DNA of 64,000 nucleotides, from positions 4,650,001 to 4,714,000 of the forward strand of contig NZ_CP109442.1 of assembly GCF_036227205.1 (NCBI RefSeq), written 5' to 3'. Under the pieces are notes generated by a model. That model worked only from the letters and a program-made list of their open reading frames with translations. It ran no database searches and had not been told where the DNA came from. The translations under genes and the position numbers were made by a program. Source of the stretch: Amycolatopsis sp. NBC_01480 (lineage in GTDB: Bacteria; Actinomycetota; Actinomycetes; Mycobacteriales; Pseudonocardiaceae). The first letter of the stretch is position 1; each line of letters opens with the position of its first letter. Below are positions 17,771-26,485 of this stretch, one piece after another.

Positions 17771-18730
17771 TTGTTGAACGTGCACTTCACCGAAGCGGAC
17801 CTGGGGAAGGTGGCCGTCGCCGAAGACGCGGACCCGATGTGGGAGCTGCTGATGAGCAGCTACCGGATCCGGCGGCCCGAGGGGGAGCCGTTTTTCGGGC
17901 GGTGGCGGCGGGGGTCGCGGTCGGCGATTCCCGATTCGGGGCGGTTGCTGATGTCCGCGGTGCCGCCGTACGGGTACTGCCCGGACTTCCTCACACCGCC
18001 GGAGGCCCGCACGGTCGGCGACGGGATCGCGGCGGTGCTCGAGACCCCCGAGCGGGTTCTGGCCGCCGACGTCGCCGAGCTGGTTGCGCAGGGGACTCGC
18101 GTTCCGCCGTGGCTGCTCGGGCTCGCCGGTGGCGAGACACGGGAGCTGCGCCGGCTGGGCACCGCGCTGCACGACTACTACCAGCAGTGCGTCGCCCCGC
18201 ATTGGGTGACGGTCCGCGGGGCTGTCGCCCGTGAGCGCGTGCGGCTGCAGTCGTGCCTGGACCGTGGCGGGCCGCAGCTGCTGCTGTCGACGCTGCATCC
18301 CGACGTCACCTGGAATCCGCCGGTGCTGCGGGTGCGCTTCCCGATCGAGCAGGAGCTCCACCTGAACGGGCGCGGGATCCGGCTGCTCCCGACGTTTTTC
18401 GCCCACGGGATGCCGACCACGTACAAGGACCCCGGCCGCCCGCCGATCCTGGCCTGCTCGATCAGCCACACCAGCCTCCACAGCGAAGCCGAGCCCGGCC
18501 CGTCGCTGGCCGCGCTGCTCGGCCCGACCCGCGCCCGGGTCCTCACCGCGATCGCGATCGGCCGGTGCAACACCAGCGCACTGGCCGAGCTGACCGGCAC
18601 GCGCCTGTCCACCGCGAGCCAGCACGCGTCGGTGCTGCGCGCCAGCGGGCTGATCGTCAGCACGCGCGCCGGCAAATCCCAGGTCCACGAGATCACCCCG
18701 CTGGGACTCGGCCTGATCCAGGCGGGCTAG
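17771..18730 (+). CDS. ArsR-type winged-helix transcriptional regulator (DUF5937-like N-terminus)
   Basis: About 319 aa. The N-terminal segment LLNVHFTEADLGKVAVAE resembles the 'LRIHFT-x-x-DLA' opening of long actinobacterial ArsR-like regulators. The last 75 residues form a winged helix (ARVLTAIAIGRCNTSALAEL, then STASQHASVLRASGLIVSTR). The middle part is a ligand-type domain of unknown specificity. I place the start at TTG 17771 because the family N-terminus begins there; the frame is open to GTG 17696 and TTG 17774 is equally possible. Solitary, so its targets are unknown. Confidence 0.78.
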   Translation: MLNVHFTEADLGKVAVAEDADPMWELLMSSYRIRRPEGEPFFGRWRRGSRSAIPDSGRLLMSAVPPYGYCPDFLTPPEARTVGDGIAAVLETPERVLAADVAELVAQGTRVPPWLLGLAGGETRELRRLGTALHDYYQQCVAPHWVTVRGAVARERVRLQSCLDRGGPQLLLSTLHPDVTWNPPVLRVRFPIEQELHLNGRGIRLLPTFFAHGMPTTYKDPGRPPILACSISHTSLHSEAEPGPSLAALLGPTRARVLTAIAIGRCNTSALAELTGTRLSTASQHASVLRASGLIVSTRAGKSQVHEITPLGLGLIQAG

Positions 18731-18908
18731 CGCCGGCTTTTACGACACCGGCGGGCCGGGTGTCAAGGGGCGCTTCGACCTTTCAGCCGAGCATGAAACC
18801 AGGATCGGAGCTGCGTTCAGCAAGTAAGGGGATGGCAAACTCTGCTTAGCGCGAGTGAGGAATTCGCAGCTATCGAGATCCCATATTGCTATTTCCGGAG
18901 TTGAACGC

Positions 18909-19295
18909 ATGAAGAAAATGACAGTGCTCGGTGCGGTCGTCGCGAGCGCGGCCTTGTCGATCGCGGCCGCCGGAACGGCCGCCGCCTACGCGCCCATCCT
19001 CGACAAGAACGTCGAGCTGGTCCTGTTCGGCAGCGGCACCCACGTCAGCTCGGCCACAGTCCACAGCATCCCGGAGCTCCCGGGGCCGGCCGAGTACGAA
19101 TTCATCTACAGCGCAACGACTTCACCGACGAAGACGTTCACGATGATCTGCGGCGGCAGCTCGACCGGGGGCAGCTGCTCGCACAAGTTCACGGTCAACG
19201 CCACCTACGCCAAGGGCGTCGGGATCAAGAGCTGCGGCCAGATCCAGCGGGTCTCCACCGGGCAGGTCTACGGCACCCCCTGCAAGAAGTGGTGA
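18909..19295 (+). CDS. Small secreted protein with two likely disulfides
   Basis: 128 aa. A clear signal peptide (MKKMTVLGAVVASAALSIAA, cleaved after TAAA near residue 26) is followed by a small beta-rich domain with four Cys (in MICGG, GSCSH, KSCGQ and TPCKK), a count that fits two disulfides. No known family is recognised. ATG 18909 has CCGGAG upstream. The upstream region is AT-richer than average. The next gene also encodes a secreted protein, 231 bp downstream, but I see no evidence that they are one operon. Confidence 0.8.
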   Translation: MKKMTVLGAVVASAALSIAAAGTAAAYAPILDKNVELVLFGSGTHVSSATVHSIPELPGPAEYEFIYSATTSPTKTFTMICGGSSTGGSCSHKFTVNATYAKGVGIKSCGQIQRVSTGQVYGTPCKKW

Positions 19296-19526
19296 CGATT
19301 CACGCGGTGTGAAACCACCGGGTGCGCAGGGCGGCGCCGATGGGGTCCGGCTGGGTCTGGGGGCCCGGCCGGGCTCGCGTTGCGCCACGCCGCGCCGTGG
19401 CCCGGGTGACCCCACCGGAACACGCTGTAACGAACCGGCGATCTCCGACGACGGATGGGCAGCTGTCTTTTTCCACCTGCCTTCCGAAACGTCAGAGCGG
19501 TATCCCCGGGAAGAAATAGGTAAGAC

Positions 19527-20381
19527 ATGAACCTGCGAAGACGCCGGCGAAGTATTGCCATTGTGTCCATGGTGGCGGCCGCGGTCGCGATGGTCCTCGT
19601 GACGCCCGGTGCGGCACTGGCCGACACCCCGACCAGCGCGATCACCGTCAGCCAGACGGCGCTGCAGCGTGGCGCGACCTTCACCGTCACCGAGACGATC
19701 TACAACCCCGAGAACTTCACCGTCACCGGCGCCAAGCCCGCGTTGTACGGCAAGGAAGCGGCCATCACCGACGTCGCCGACATCGTCTCCTGCACCGTCG
19801 CCTGCGGCGCGCTGGGCAGCAGTTACCGTGCCGTCGTCGGCGATCTCGCCCCCTTGCAGAGCGCCACCGTCACGTTCACGCTCAAGGTCAAGGACACCGC
19901 CCCGCTCGGTACTTTGACGCTGCAGGACCAATTCGTCGGTGACAACTACGCGTTCGACACCCTCGACGGCCCCGCGCTCACCATCTCGCAGGCGGCCGGC
20001 TCGGCCGACGTCAGCGTGGCGCTCGCCGCCTCGCCGGCCGGCGTGCTGACCTCGCAGATCACCTACACGATCACCGCGGCCAACCACGGCCCGGACGCGG
20101 CCACCGGCGTCAAGCTCCTGGCGAACCTGCCGAACGGCCTGGTGTTCTCGAAATCCCCGGACTGCACGGCTTCCGGGCGCACGGTGACCTGCAGCATCTC
20201 GTCGATCCCGTCCGGCTCCTCGGCCAAGGCGAGCTTCACCGTCCGGGCCGGGCTGCTCACCATCGGCAGCTTCACCACCACGGTCCAGCGCCAGGAGAGC
20301 TCGCCCGCCGACTCGAATGTGGTCAACGACAAGGCTTCGCGCTCCTGCGGCGCGATCACGAGCCTGCTCCTGAGCTGCTGA
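19527..20381 (+). CDS. Secreted DUF11-like repeat protein
   Basis: 284 aa with a twin-Arg-rich N-terminus (MNLRRRRRSIAIVSMVAAAV) and a signal peptide ending near ALA-DTP. Two immunoglobulin-like beta domains follow. The second (about 155-265) has the DUF11 pattern TYTITAANHGPDAATGVKLL with the terminal cysteine-bearing strand. It ends ITSLLLSC with no LPXTG or membrane anchor, so it is probably released or wall-associated. A paired-Cys SCTVAC lies in domain 1. DUF11 proteins are extracellular adhesive or structural modules; no enzymatic role is indicated. Confidence 0.83.
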   Translation: MNLRRRRRSIAIVSMVAAAVAMVLVTPGAALADTPTSAITVSQTALQRGATFTVTETIYNPENFTVTGAKPALYGKEAAITDVADIVSCTVACGALGSSYRAVVGDLAPLQSATVTFTLKVKDTAPLGTLTLQDQFVGDNYAFDTLDGPALTISQAAGSADVSVALAASPAGVLTSQITYTITAANHGPDAATGVKLLANLPNGLVFSKSPDCTASGRTVTCSISSIPSGSSAKASFTVRAGLLTIGSFTTTVQRQESSPADSNVVNDKASRSCGAITSLLLSC

Positions 20382-20431
20382 AGCAGCGTTTCGCGGATTC
20401 CGGCCCGGCGCCTCGAGGTGCCGGGCCACCG

Positions 20432-21589
20432 CTATGACGAAGCCCCGGAAACGAGTGAGCGCAAGCGTTCCAGCGCCGGCCGGGCGGTCGGCGTCCCCGG
20501 CCGGTCCCGCGCCGAGCGGAGGTCGCTCAGCCGGGAAAGCCCGGCGACGACCACGTCCAGCGGCGGCCCGCTGGCGGTGATCCCGTCCAGCCGGTCGGCG
20601 GGTGCCTTTTCCGCCGGGACCACGAGGAACGGCTTGACGAGCCGGTGGTGGTGATAGGTGTACGCGGCCCCGTGCGCGCGGCAGACGGCGAGGAACAGCT
20701 CGGCGTTCCGCCGCAACCCCGGTCCGGCCCCCGATTCCGCCTCGCGCAGGAACTTGGCCAGCAGCGGCTCCTCCTCGACGACGGCGCGCAGCAGCACCTG
20801 GTCCTCGGGCGCGACGTAGGCGTACTTCTCCGCGATCACGTTCTGGTAGAAGGGATCCCGCGCGTCGCAGAGGCCCAGCAGCAGGTCGATCTCGTTGACC
20901 GCGGAGAAGTCGCCGGCGTTGGCGCCGCGGTACTCGACCGCGCCGACGCGGTGCGATTTGAAGTACGGCCGGATGTTGAAGAAGAACCGGTCGACGTCGA
21001 GCGTCCGGCCGAGGTCCTGGTTGAACCGCAGCACGTCGTCCAATGCGGAAAGCGCGGTTTCCAGCAGATACGTGGTCAGCGGGTTGGACACGCCCATCGG
21101 CGGAATGCGGCGGAGCGCGTCGGCGGCCCGTTGGTAGGCGAGCACAGCAAGCCCGTTGTTGGTCAGGAAAACAGCTTCGTCGGCCAGCGAGGTGAAAGTC
21201 TGATAACGGTCTCGAATGGCCGGGTTGTACAGCGCCTGGTGCGCGAAGACGAATCGCGGCGCCACGCCCAGGGCCGAGCCCAGCACCTGGGCCAGCGACC
21301 AGGCGGACGGATCGACCGGCTCGGCGGACTCGTGCCGGCGGCAGGCTGCGAGGTAAAAGCCCACCATGCCCAGGAGCTGGTATTTCTCCCGGGCCGAAAT
21401 CGGCAGCGGGCCCGGAATCGCCCCGATCAGCAGGCCGCCCTCGGTCACCACGGCCTGTTTGATCTTCTCCAATTCGGGCCGATCGCCGACGATCTCCCGC
21501 CGTTCGGCGAAGTACGCTTCCTCGAGCGCGGTGTTGTACTCGACGAACTCGGTCCTGATCCACCGGTCGAGCCGGTCCACTGCGGTCAC
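20432..21589 (-). CDS. PrnB/DUF1864-like protein (indoleamine-2,3-dioxygenase superfamily)
   Basis: 385 aa, cytoplasmic. The segment FFFNIRPYFKSHRVGAVEY, RGANAGDF, then IDLLLGLCDARDPFYQN lines up with the RPFY-x3-RVGGQSY region of monodechloroaminopyrrolnitrin synthase PrnB. AAYTYHHHRLVKPFLVVPAE corresponds to its proximal heme-His helix. The N-terminal helices (GLLIGAIPGPLPISAREKYQ) also fit. PrnB rearranges a tryptophan-derived substrate with heme. Here no halogenase or other pyrrolnitrin gene is near, so the substrate must differ. ATG 21589 lies 21 bp before the DUF742 gene ends, on the same strand. Confidence 0.62.
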   Translation of the reverse strand: MTAVDRLDRWIRTEFVEYNTALEEAYFAERREIVGDRPELEKIKQAVVTEGGLLIGAIPGPLPISAREKYQLLGMVGFYLAACRRHESAEPVDPSAWSLAQVLGSALGVAPRFVFAHQALYNPAIRDRYQTFTSLADEAVFLTNNGLAVLAYQRAADALRRIPPMGVSNPLTTYLLETALSALDDVLRFNQDLGRTLDVDRFFFNIRPYFKSHRVGAVEYRGANAGDFSAVNEIDLLLGLCDARDPFYQNVIAEKYAYVAPEDQVLLRAVVEEEPLLAKFLREAESGAGPGLRRNAELFLAVCRAHGAAYTYHHHRLVKPFLVVPAEKAPADRLDGITASGPPLDVVVAGLSRLSDLRSARDRPGTPTARPALERLRSLVSGASS

Positions 21590-21610
21590 CGGGCCGACTC
21601 TAACCGAGTC

Positions 21611-22015
21611 CTACAGCCGGTCGAGCCCGTCGAGCACGCGGTCCAGCACCTCCGTGCGGGCCTCCGAGTCGTACGCGGCGACCGGCGGGTGCGCGCGCAG
21701 CAGCCCTTCGGCCAGCAGGTCCTCGACCAGCGTGCGGGTGGTGCCGAGCGGCAGGCCCAGGTGGGCGGACAGCTCCACCACCGAAGTGGTGGACGCGCAC
21801 AGGTCGCACACCCGCCCGTACTGCTCCCACAGCAGCCGCCGCAGCCGGCGGCCGAGCTCAGTGGTCGAGACCAATGTCTCCAGCGCGAGCTGGTGCTGGG
21901 TCCGCGGCGGGATGCGGTCGCGCGCATAGGGGCGGACCGACGGCGCTTCGCCGGGATCGGGCAGCCGGTGACGTCCTGACAGCGAGCCGCCGCCGGGGAC
22001 CTCCGGCTCGGTCAC
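21611..22015 (-). CDS. DUF742 protein (CvnC-like), orphan
   Basis: 134 aa. The pattern SVRPYARDR, then TLVSTTELG, a cysteine pair VCDLC, and the winged-helix-like end VVELSAHLGLPLGTTRTLVE, DLLAEGLL is characteristic of DUF742. Such proteins are usually the third gene of a conservon (sensor kinase, roadblock protein, DUF742, GTPase). None of those partners is adjacent here. The RPYA(R) start region is complete. GTG 22015 has GAGGAGG at suitable spacing. It lies directly upstream of the PrnB-like gene on the same strand, so the two may be co-transcribed. Confidence 0.85.
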   Translation of the reverse strand: MTEPEVPGGGSLSGRHRLPDPGEAPSVRPYARDRIPPRTQHQLALETLVSTTELGRRLRRLLWEQYGRVCDLCASTTSVVELSAHLGLPLGTTRTLVEDLLAEGLLRAHPPVAAYDSEARTEVLDRVLDGLDRL

Positions 22016-22114
22016 GGCGCCACCTCCTCGGGCTCAGGCAGGCAGTACAGCACCGTGCTCGCACCCGTGCCAAGCACGATCGCGAATTCTGTCCGAAGTG
22101 GACCCGAAAACCCG

Positions 22115-22157
22115 CGCGGCCGGGACGAACGGGAAGGTCCCGTCCGTCCCGGCCGCG
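22115..22157 (-). terminator. Strong hairpin terminator downstream of the sugar porter
   Basis: Outer arms CGCGGCCGGGACG / CGTCCCGGCCGCG (13 bp) enclose a second stem ACGGGA / TCCCGT. It begins 26 bp after the stop of the minus-strand sugar transporter and lies before the DUF742 gene. Confidence 0.85.
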
Positions 22158-22182
22158 TGTGACCGGTGTCTGGCGAAGTTGT

Positions 22183-23577
22183 TCAGGCGGCCTTCACGGC
22201 GCCCTTGTGACCGCCGCGCAGGTCCAGCTCGATCTGCTCCAGCGTACGGCCCTTGGTCTCCGGGACCAGCCACTTGGTGAGGCCGAACAGCACGACGTTG
22301 ATGCCCGCGAACAGGAACATCGAGCCGCCGATGCCGAGCGCGCCCGGGTCGGAGATGATCGGGAAGACCGCGCTGACGATGCCGGTCGCGGCCCACAGCA
22401 CCACGCTGCTGATGCCCATGCCCGCGGCGCGGACCTTGAGCGGGAACACCTCGGCCATCATCACCCAGACCACCGCGCCCCAGCCCAGCTCGTAGCCCAC
22501 CAGGTAGAGCACCATCGCGACGAGCATCAGGATGCCCTTCGTGCCGGTGTCGTGGACCAGGTAGACGACCAGCCCGGCGGCGATCAGCGTGATCACCATG
22601 ATCACGTTGCCGATCAGCAGCAGGGGCTTGCGGCCCCAGCGGTCGACGACGAACACCACCCACGCGGTGAACAGGAACTTGGTCACGCCCAGCAGTACAC
22701 CGGACAGCAGCGCCGCCTGCGTGGCGAAGCCGAGGCCGATCAGCATGGTCGGGAAGTACGCGTTCACCGCGTTGACGCCGCTGAACTGCTGGCCGATGGC
22801 GAGCAGCAGGCCGACCACCAGCATCGGCCGGACCATCGGGGTGACCAGGTCGCGGAACCGGGTCTTCGCGCTCTCGGCGTCGAGCCGGATGACCTCGCGG
22901 ATGGTGCCGATCTCCTCGTCCACGTTCACCGAGCTGCCGTGGGAGCTGATCAGCACGGACCGGGCCGCCTCCTCCTGGCCCTTGGCCAGCAGCCAGCGCG
23001 GCGTCTCGGGCAGGAAGATCAAGCCCACCAGCAGGATCACGGCGGGCACCACGGCGCCGGCGAACATCAGCCGCCAGTTGCCGGACGGGCCGAGGCCGTA
23101 ACTGACCAGGAACGCGATCAGGATGCCGAGCACGATGAAGATCTGGTTCAGCGCGCCCATCGCGCCGCGCAGCCGGGCCGGGGCCAGCTCCGAGAGGTAG
23201 GTCGGCACGGTCGACGAGGAGAAGCCGATGCCGATGCCGATCACCAGCCGGGAAACGATCAGCAGGGCGAAGGTCGGCGAAACGCTCGCCGCCACCGTGC
23301 CGACGATGACGATGACCGCGGCCACCATGATCGTCCGGCGGCGGCCGAGTTTTTCGTTCAACCGCGAGGAGAAGAGCGCTCCGACGATCGCGCCGACCGA
23401 CAGGCTGGCGGTGATCACACCCTTGTCCCACCCGGTCAGGCTCCAGGCCTTGCCGATGAACGGCAGCACCCCGGAAATGACCCCGAGGTCGTAGCCGAAC
23501 AGGATGCCGCCGAGGGCACCGAAGAAGTACAACGTGGTCCTGTTGATGGGCCGCCGCGCCGCGGCTGTCTGTGTCAT
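22183..23577 (-). CDS. Sugar porter of the major facilitator superfamily
   Basis: 464 aa, twelve membrane helices. The sugar-porter signatures are all present: GYDLGVISGVLPF in helix 1, RLNEKLGRRRTI after helix 2, PETPRWLLAKGQ before the central loop, GQQFSGVNAVNAYFPTML in helix 7, DRWGRKPLLL, and the terminal PETKGRTLEQIE. The GQQxSGxN motif predicts hexose or pentose uptake by H+ symport. ATG 23577 is preceded by AAAGAGACGG. It is a lone gene with its own terminator, without an adjacent sugar kinase or regulator, so the sugar cannot be named. Confidence 0.93.
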   Translation of the reverse strand: MTQTAAARRPINRTTLYFFGALGGILFGYDLGVISGVLPFIGKAWSLTGWDKGVITASLSVGAIVGALFSSRLNEKLGRRRTIMVAAVIVIVGTVAASVSPTFALLIVSRLVIGIGIGFSSSTVPTYLSELAPARLRGAMGALNQIFIVLGILIAFLVSYGLGPSGNWRLMFAGAVVPAVILLVGLIFLPETPRWLLAKGQEEAARSVLISSHGSSVNVDEEIGTIREVIRLDAESAKTRFRDLVTPMVRPMLVVGLLLAIGQQFSGVNAVNAYFPTMLIGLGFATQAALLSGVLLGVTKFLFTAWVVFVVDRWGRKPLLLIGNVIMVITLIAAGLVVYLVHDTGTKGILMLVAMVLYLVGYELGWGAVVWVMMAEVFPLKVRAAGMGISSVVLWAATGIVSAVFPIISDPGALGIGGSMFLFAGINVVLFGLTKWLVPETKGRTLEQIELDLRGGHKGAVKAA

Positions 23578-24014
23578 AACCGAGCCGTCTCTTTTCTGGG
23601 GCTGGCCGGCCGGTCCGGTTCGGCTGGGGGCGGCCAGCGGAGCGGGATCGGGCGGGTGGGTCTGATGGCCGGTGATCCGGGCGCCGGCGCGGGCCGGGGC
23701 ACTCGCAGCGCAGGGCTGCGAGACGGCTGTTTCCCCCACCCGTTACGCCTTTCCTCGTCCCGGGCTTTCAGCCGCGTACCCGTCGGCACGATCCGACGAA
23801 CTTTCGCCGTACACAGTCACACGCTGCTTACCGGCGGGCAATACACCGGCTGATAACTATTCAGTCACGTGACTATCGTTCACATATGTGTATGAGGTAA
23901 CGGCGAGATTTCCCAGGTCAGCGGCGTTTAACGGACAATCCGGCTTTCCGGGAACCGCGGTATCCGTGCCGCCGTCGTACGGGCGTCTCGCGGTCAGGCT
24001 GGGGGAGGAGCGTC
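23578..24014. other. 437-bp divergent intergenic region with two palindromes
   Basis: No gene is supported. On the sugar-porter side the sequence is GC-rich and featureless. On the other side an AT-rich patch carries AGTCACGTGACT (23863-23874) and CACATATGTG (23881-23890), two perfect palindromes 18 bp apart centre to centre. They may be operators for the ESX-like operon that starts at 24015 or for the porter. Confidence 0.55.
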
Positions 24015-24314
24015 ATGGGCGCCGGTTTCGAGGTGGTTCCCGCGTCGGTGGGAGAGTCGGCGGGCAAGGCGCACCGGGCCGCCGCGGCGGTGCGGCCGGT
24101 GGACCTCGCGGGGGCGCTGGCCGACGTGGCCGCCGGGTTGCCCGGGGGCACGAGCGTCCCGGCGGCGGCGCGGCTGTCCGACGTCTGGGGTGAGGCCGTG
24201 CCGAAGTGGGCTTCGGACACCGAGGCGTACGGGAGTCAGCTCGACGACGCCGCCCGCGGCTATCGCGGTGTCGAGGACCGGGCCGGCGCCGGCGTCCGGG
24301 CGGCCGCCCGATGA
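24015..24314 (+). CDS. Small ESX/EspC-like protein
   Basis: 99 aa, mostly helical, with no signal peptide. It has a central segment LSDVWGEAVPKWASDTEAYG holding two Trp and a C-terminal helix QLDDAARGYRGVEDRAGAGV, a layout like the EspC/WXG100-type helical hairpin partners of type VII secretion. No strict WXG turn is visible (VWGE is the closest). ATG 24015 is preceded by GGGGGAGGAGCGTC. Its stop overlaps the start of the DUF1023 hydrolase (ATGA), so the two are translationally coupled. Confidence 0.72.
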   Translation: MGAGFEVVPASVGESAGKAHRAAAAVRPVDLAGALADVAAGLPGGTSVPAAARLSDVWGEAVPKWASDTEAYGSQLDDAARGYRGVEDRAGAGVRAAAR

Positions 24315-25897
24315 TCACCTGGGGAGACGTGCGGCGCTGGGACGCGGCCATGATCGGCGGGGTGGCCGACGCGCTCAACGACCGGTGCGCCCGCCTCGTC
24401 GCGGCCAACGACGACGTCGAGGGCATGGCCAGGTTCGACGGCTGGACGGGTGACGCCGCCACCGCGGCCACCGCGCGTGGCACGGCCTTGACCACGGCGC
24501 TGGAGCAGCGGGTCGCCGAGGCTTCGGCCGTGCGGCGCGGTGCGCACGAGGTGCAGGCGGCGGTCGAGCGGCTGAGCGCGTACGTCAAGGACACCGACGA
24601 TCTGGCTGCCCACAACGGTTTCACCATCGACGACGGCGGCCGGCTCACCGCAGTGCCCGGCCCGGCGGTGCCGTCCGACGTCGCCGGGGCCCGGCAGCGC
24701 GTGCAGACCGAGCTGACCGACCGCGTCGAGCAGATCCTGCGCCAGGCCACGGATGTGGACGCGGACTTCGCGGCGATCCTCACCCGCGCCGCGAACGGCG
24801 AGATCACCGACCAGGGCGCGACTTCGCTCGCGCAGGCCGCCGATGCGGGCTCGGCGCAGAGCGGGCTTTCGACGCAGGGCCCGCCGCCGGGCGGCACGCC
24901 GGGTGACAACCGCGCGTGGTGGGACAGCCTGCCGGACGCCACGCAGGCCACCATCCTGCGGGACAACCCGGACCTGGTGCGCAACCTCGACGGCATCCCG
25001 GTGACCGACCGTGACGCGGCCAATCGTGGTGTCCTGCAACGGGAAATGGCCCGGCTGCAAGGGGATCCGAGCGAGGACGCGAAGGCCAAGCTCCGTGGCC
25101 TGGAGGCCATCCGGACCCGGCTCGACGCGACCGGGCCCGGGCACCCGCAGGCGTACCTCGTCGGCCTGGACACCAGCGGCGACGGCAAGGCGATCGTCGC
25201 GGCCGGCAACCCGGACACCTCGGTGAACGTCGCCACCTCCGTGCCCGGCACCGGCAGCGAGCTGGCCAAGATCGGCGGCGACCTCGACCGCTCGGACAAG
25301 ATGTGGCAGTCGGCGACCACGGCCGGCTCGCCGTCGACCTCGGTGATCACCTGGGTCGGCTACGACGCGCCGAACGAGCTGCTGGACGCGGCCAGCGAGA
25401 AGTACGCCGACAACGGGAAAGCGGCGTTGTCCGGGTTCGAGGACGGCCTGCGCGCCTCGCACGACGGGCCGCCGTCGCACAACACCGTGGTGGGCCACAG
25501 TTACGGCACCACGGTGGTCGGCCACGCCGCGCGCGACGGCGGGCTGAACGCGGACGACCTCATCTTCGTCGCCAGCCCCGGCGTCGGCGTCGATCACGCG
25601 AACCAGCTGCACCTCGACGGGATCAGCCAGGACGATGTCGGGCAGCATGTGCACTCGACCGTCGCCGAGCACGACATGATCAAGCTGACCAATATCGGCA
25701 TCCCGGGCCACGACATCGCGCTGGGCCCGTCGCCGGCCGACGCCGACTTCGGCGGTCAGGTGTTCGCTTCGGCGCCCGGCACGAAGGGGCCGTGGTACGA
25801 GGGCGGGCTGAGCGGCGCCGCGCATAGCCAGTACTGGGAGGACAATAATCCGTCGTTGCGCAGCTTCGGCCGCATCATCGCGGGGAAGCCGGCATGA
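24311..25897 (+). CDS. DUF1023 alpha/beta hydrolase, probable type VII-associated effector
   Basis: 528 aa. The N-terminal 220 residues are a long helical region (WDAAMIGGVADALNDRCARL...) resembling WXG100/PPE-like partners. The C-terminal domain (about 270-510) is DUF1023: it has the nucleophile elbow TVVGHSYGTTVVG with Ser in GHSYG, an acid region ADDLIFVASPGVGVDHA and a late His segment (VAEHDMIKLT, GIPGHDIALG). Such proteins are common next to ESX-type small proteins in actinobacteria and may be exported lipase/esterase toxins or cell-wall enzymes. The specific reaction is unknown. Start and stop both overlap neighbours, showing one operon with 24015 and 25927. Confidence 0.85.
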   Translation: MITWGDVRRWDAAMIGGVADALNDRCARLVAANDDVEGMARFDGWTGDAATAATARGTALTTALEQRVAEASAVRRGAHEVQAAVERLSAYVKDTDDLAAHNGFTIDDGGRLTAVPGPAVPSDVAGARQRVQTELTDRVEQILRQATDVDADFAAILTRAANGEITDQGATSLAQAADAGSAQSGLSTQGPPPGGTPGDNRAWWDSLPDATQATILRDNPDLVRNLDGIPVTDRDAANRGVLQREMARLQGDPSEDAKAKLRGLEAIRTRLDATGPGHPQAYLVGLDTSGDGKAIVAAGNPDTSVNVATSVPGTGSELAKIGGDLDRSDKMWQSATTAGSPSTSVITWVGYDAPNELLDAASEKYADNGKAALSGFEDGLRASHDGPPSHNTVVGHSYGTTVVGHAARDGGLNADDLIFVASPGVGVDHANQLHLDGISQDDVGQHVHSTVAEHDMIKLTNIGIPGHDIALGPSPADADFGGQVFASAPGTKGPWYEGGLSGAAHSQYWEDNNPSLRSFGRIIAGKPA

Positions 25898-25926
25898 GCG
25901 GCGGCCCGCTCCCCGGAGGTGGAGCC

Positions 25927-26469
25927 ATGAATCCCACGATCACCGAACACCAGGCCCAGGACCGCGTCGAGGCCTACCTCGACGAGGCCTTCGCGGCATT
26001 GCCGGACGCGGCCGGGCGGAAGCTGTTCTCGCGCAACCGGTCCGAGTGCGCCGACCCGACCGACAACGGCCCGGCCGGGCGGTACGAGATCTCGGCGACC
26101 TACGAGGTGACCGGGCTGGACCCGGCGGCCTTCGGCGAGTGTTTCGACGCCGTCGTCGCGTGGTGGCTTTCGCACGGCTTCTCCGTGCTCGCCGACCATC
26201 GGCACGCGGACCCGTATGTGTTCGCGCGCAACGATTCCGACGGCTTCGACCTGTCGATCCAGGCGAACGACCTCGGCAAGCTCTACCTCGGGGCGACCTC
26301 GCCGTGCGTCTGGCCGGAGGGGGAGCCGCCTGCGCACCCGGTTGAGCCTGAGCCGACGCCGGTGGTCGCGGAGGCCGAGCCGGTCGCGAAACCGCGCCCG
26401 CGCCGCGAGGCCGTGGACGACGAGGACTTCGGCGACACGAACTGGTCGGACGGCGGCACGGCCTACTGA
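25927..26469 (+). CDS. Conserved hypothetical protein, third gene of the ESX-like operon
   Basis: 180 aa from ATG 25927, which has a perfect ribosome binding site (CGGAGGTGGAGCC). An in-frame ATG at 25894 overlaps the previous stop but has none. The first 125 residues look like a globular alpha/beta domain (YEISATYEVTGLDPAAFGEC, FSVLADHR, FDLSIQANDLGKLYLGATSP), and the rest is a Pro/Glu/Arg linker ending DDEDFGDTNWSDGGTAY. The family is unfamiliar. By position it could be an immunity or chaperone partner of the DUF1023 protein (inference). Two Cys; no signal peptide. Confidence 0.72.
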   Translation: MNPTITEHQAQDRVEAYLDEAFAALPDAAGRKLFSRNRSECADPTDNGPAGRYEISATYEVTGLDPAAFGECFDAVVAWWLSHGFSVLADHRHADPYVFARNDSDGFDLSIQANDLGKLYLGATSPCVWPEGEPPAHPVEPEPTPVVAEAEPVAKPRPRREAVDDEDFGDTNWSDGGTAY

Positions 26470-26485
26470 GCTCCGGGGCGTAAAT

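Noticed and set aside
17512..18234. 240-codon ORF overlapping the ArsR-like gene in another frame
   Set aside because: Trp/Arg-rich low-complexity start derived from the minisatellite; overlaps a gene with a clear winged helix.
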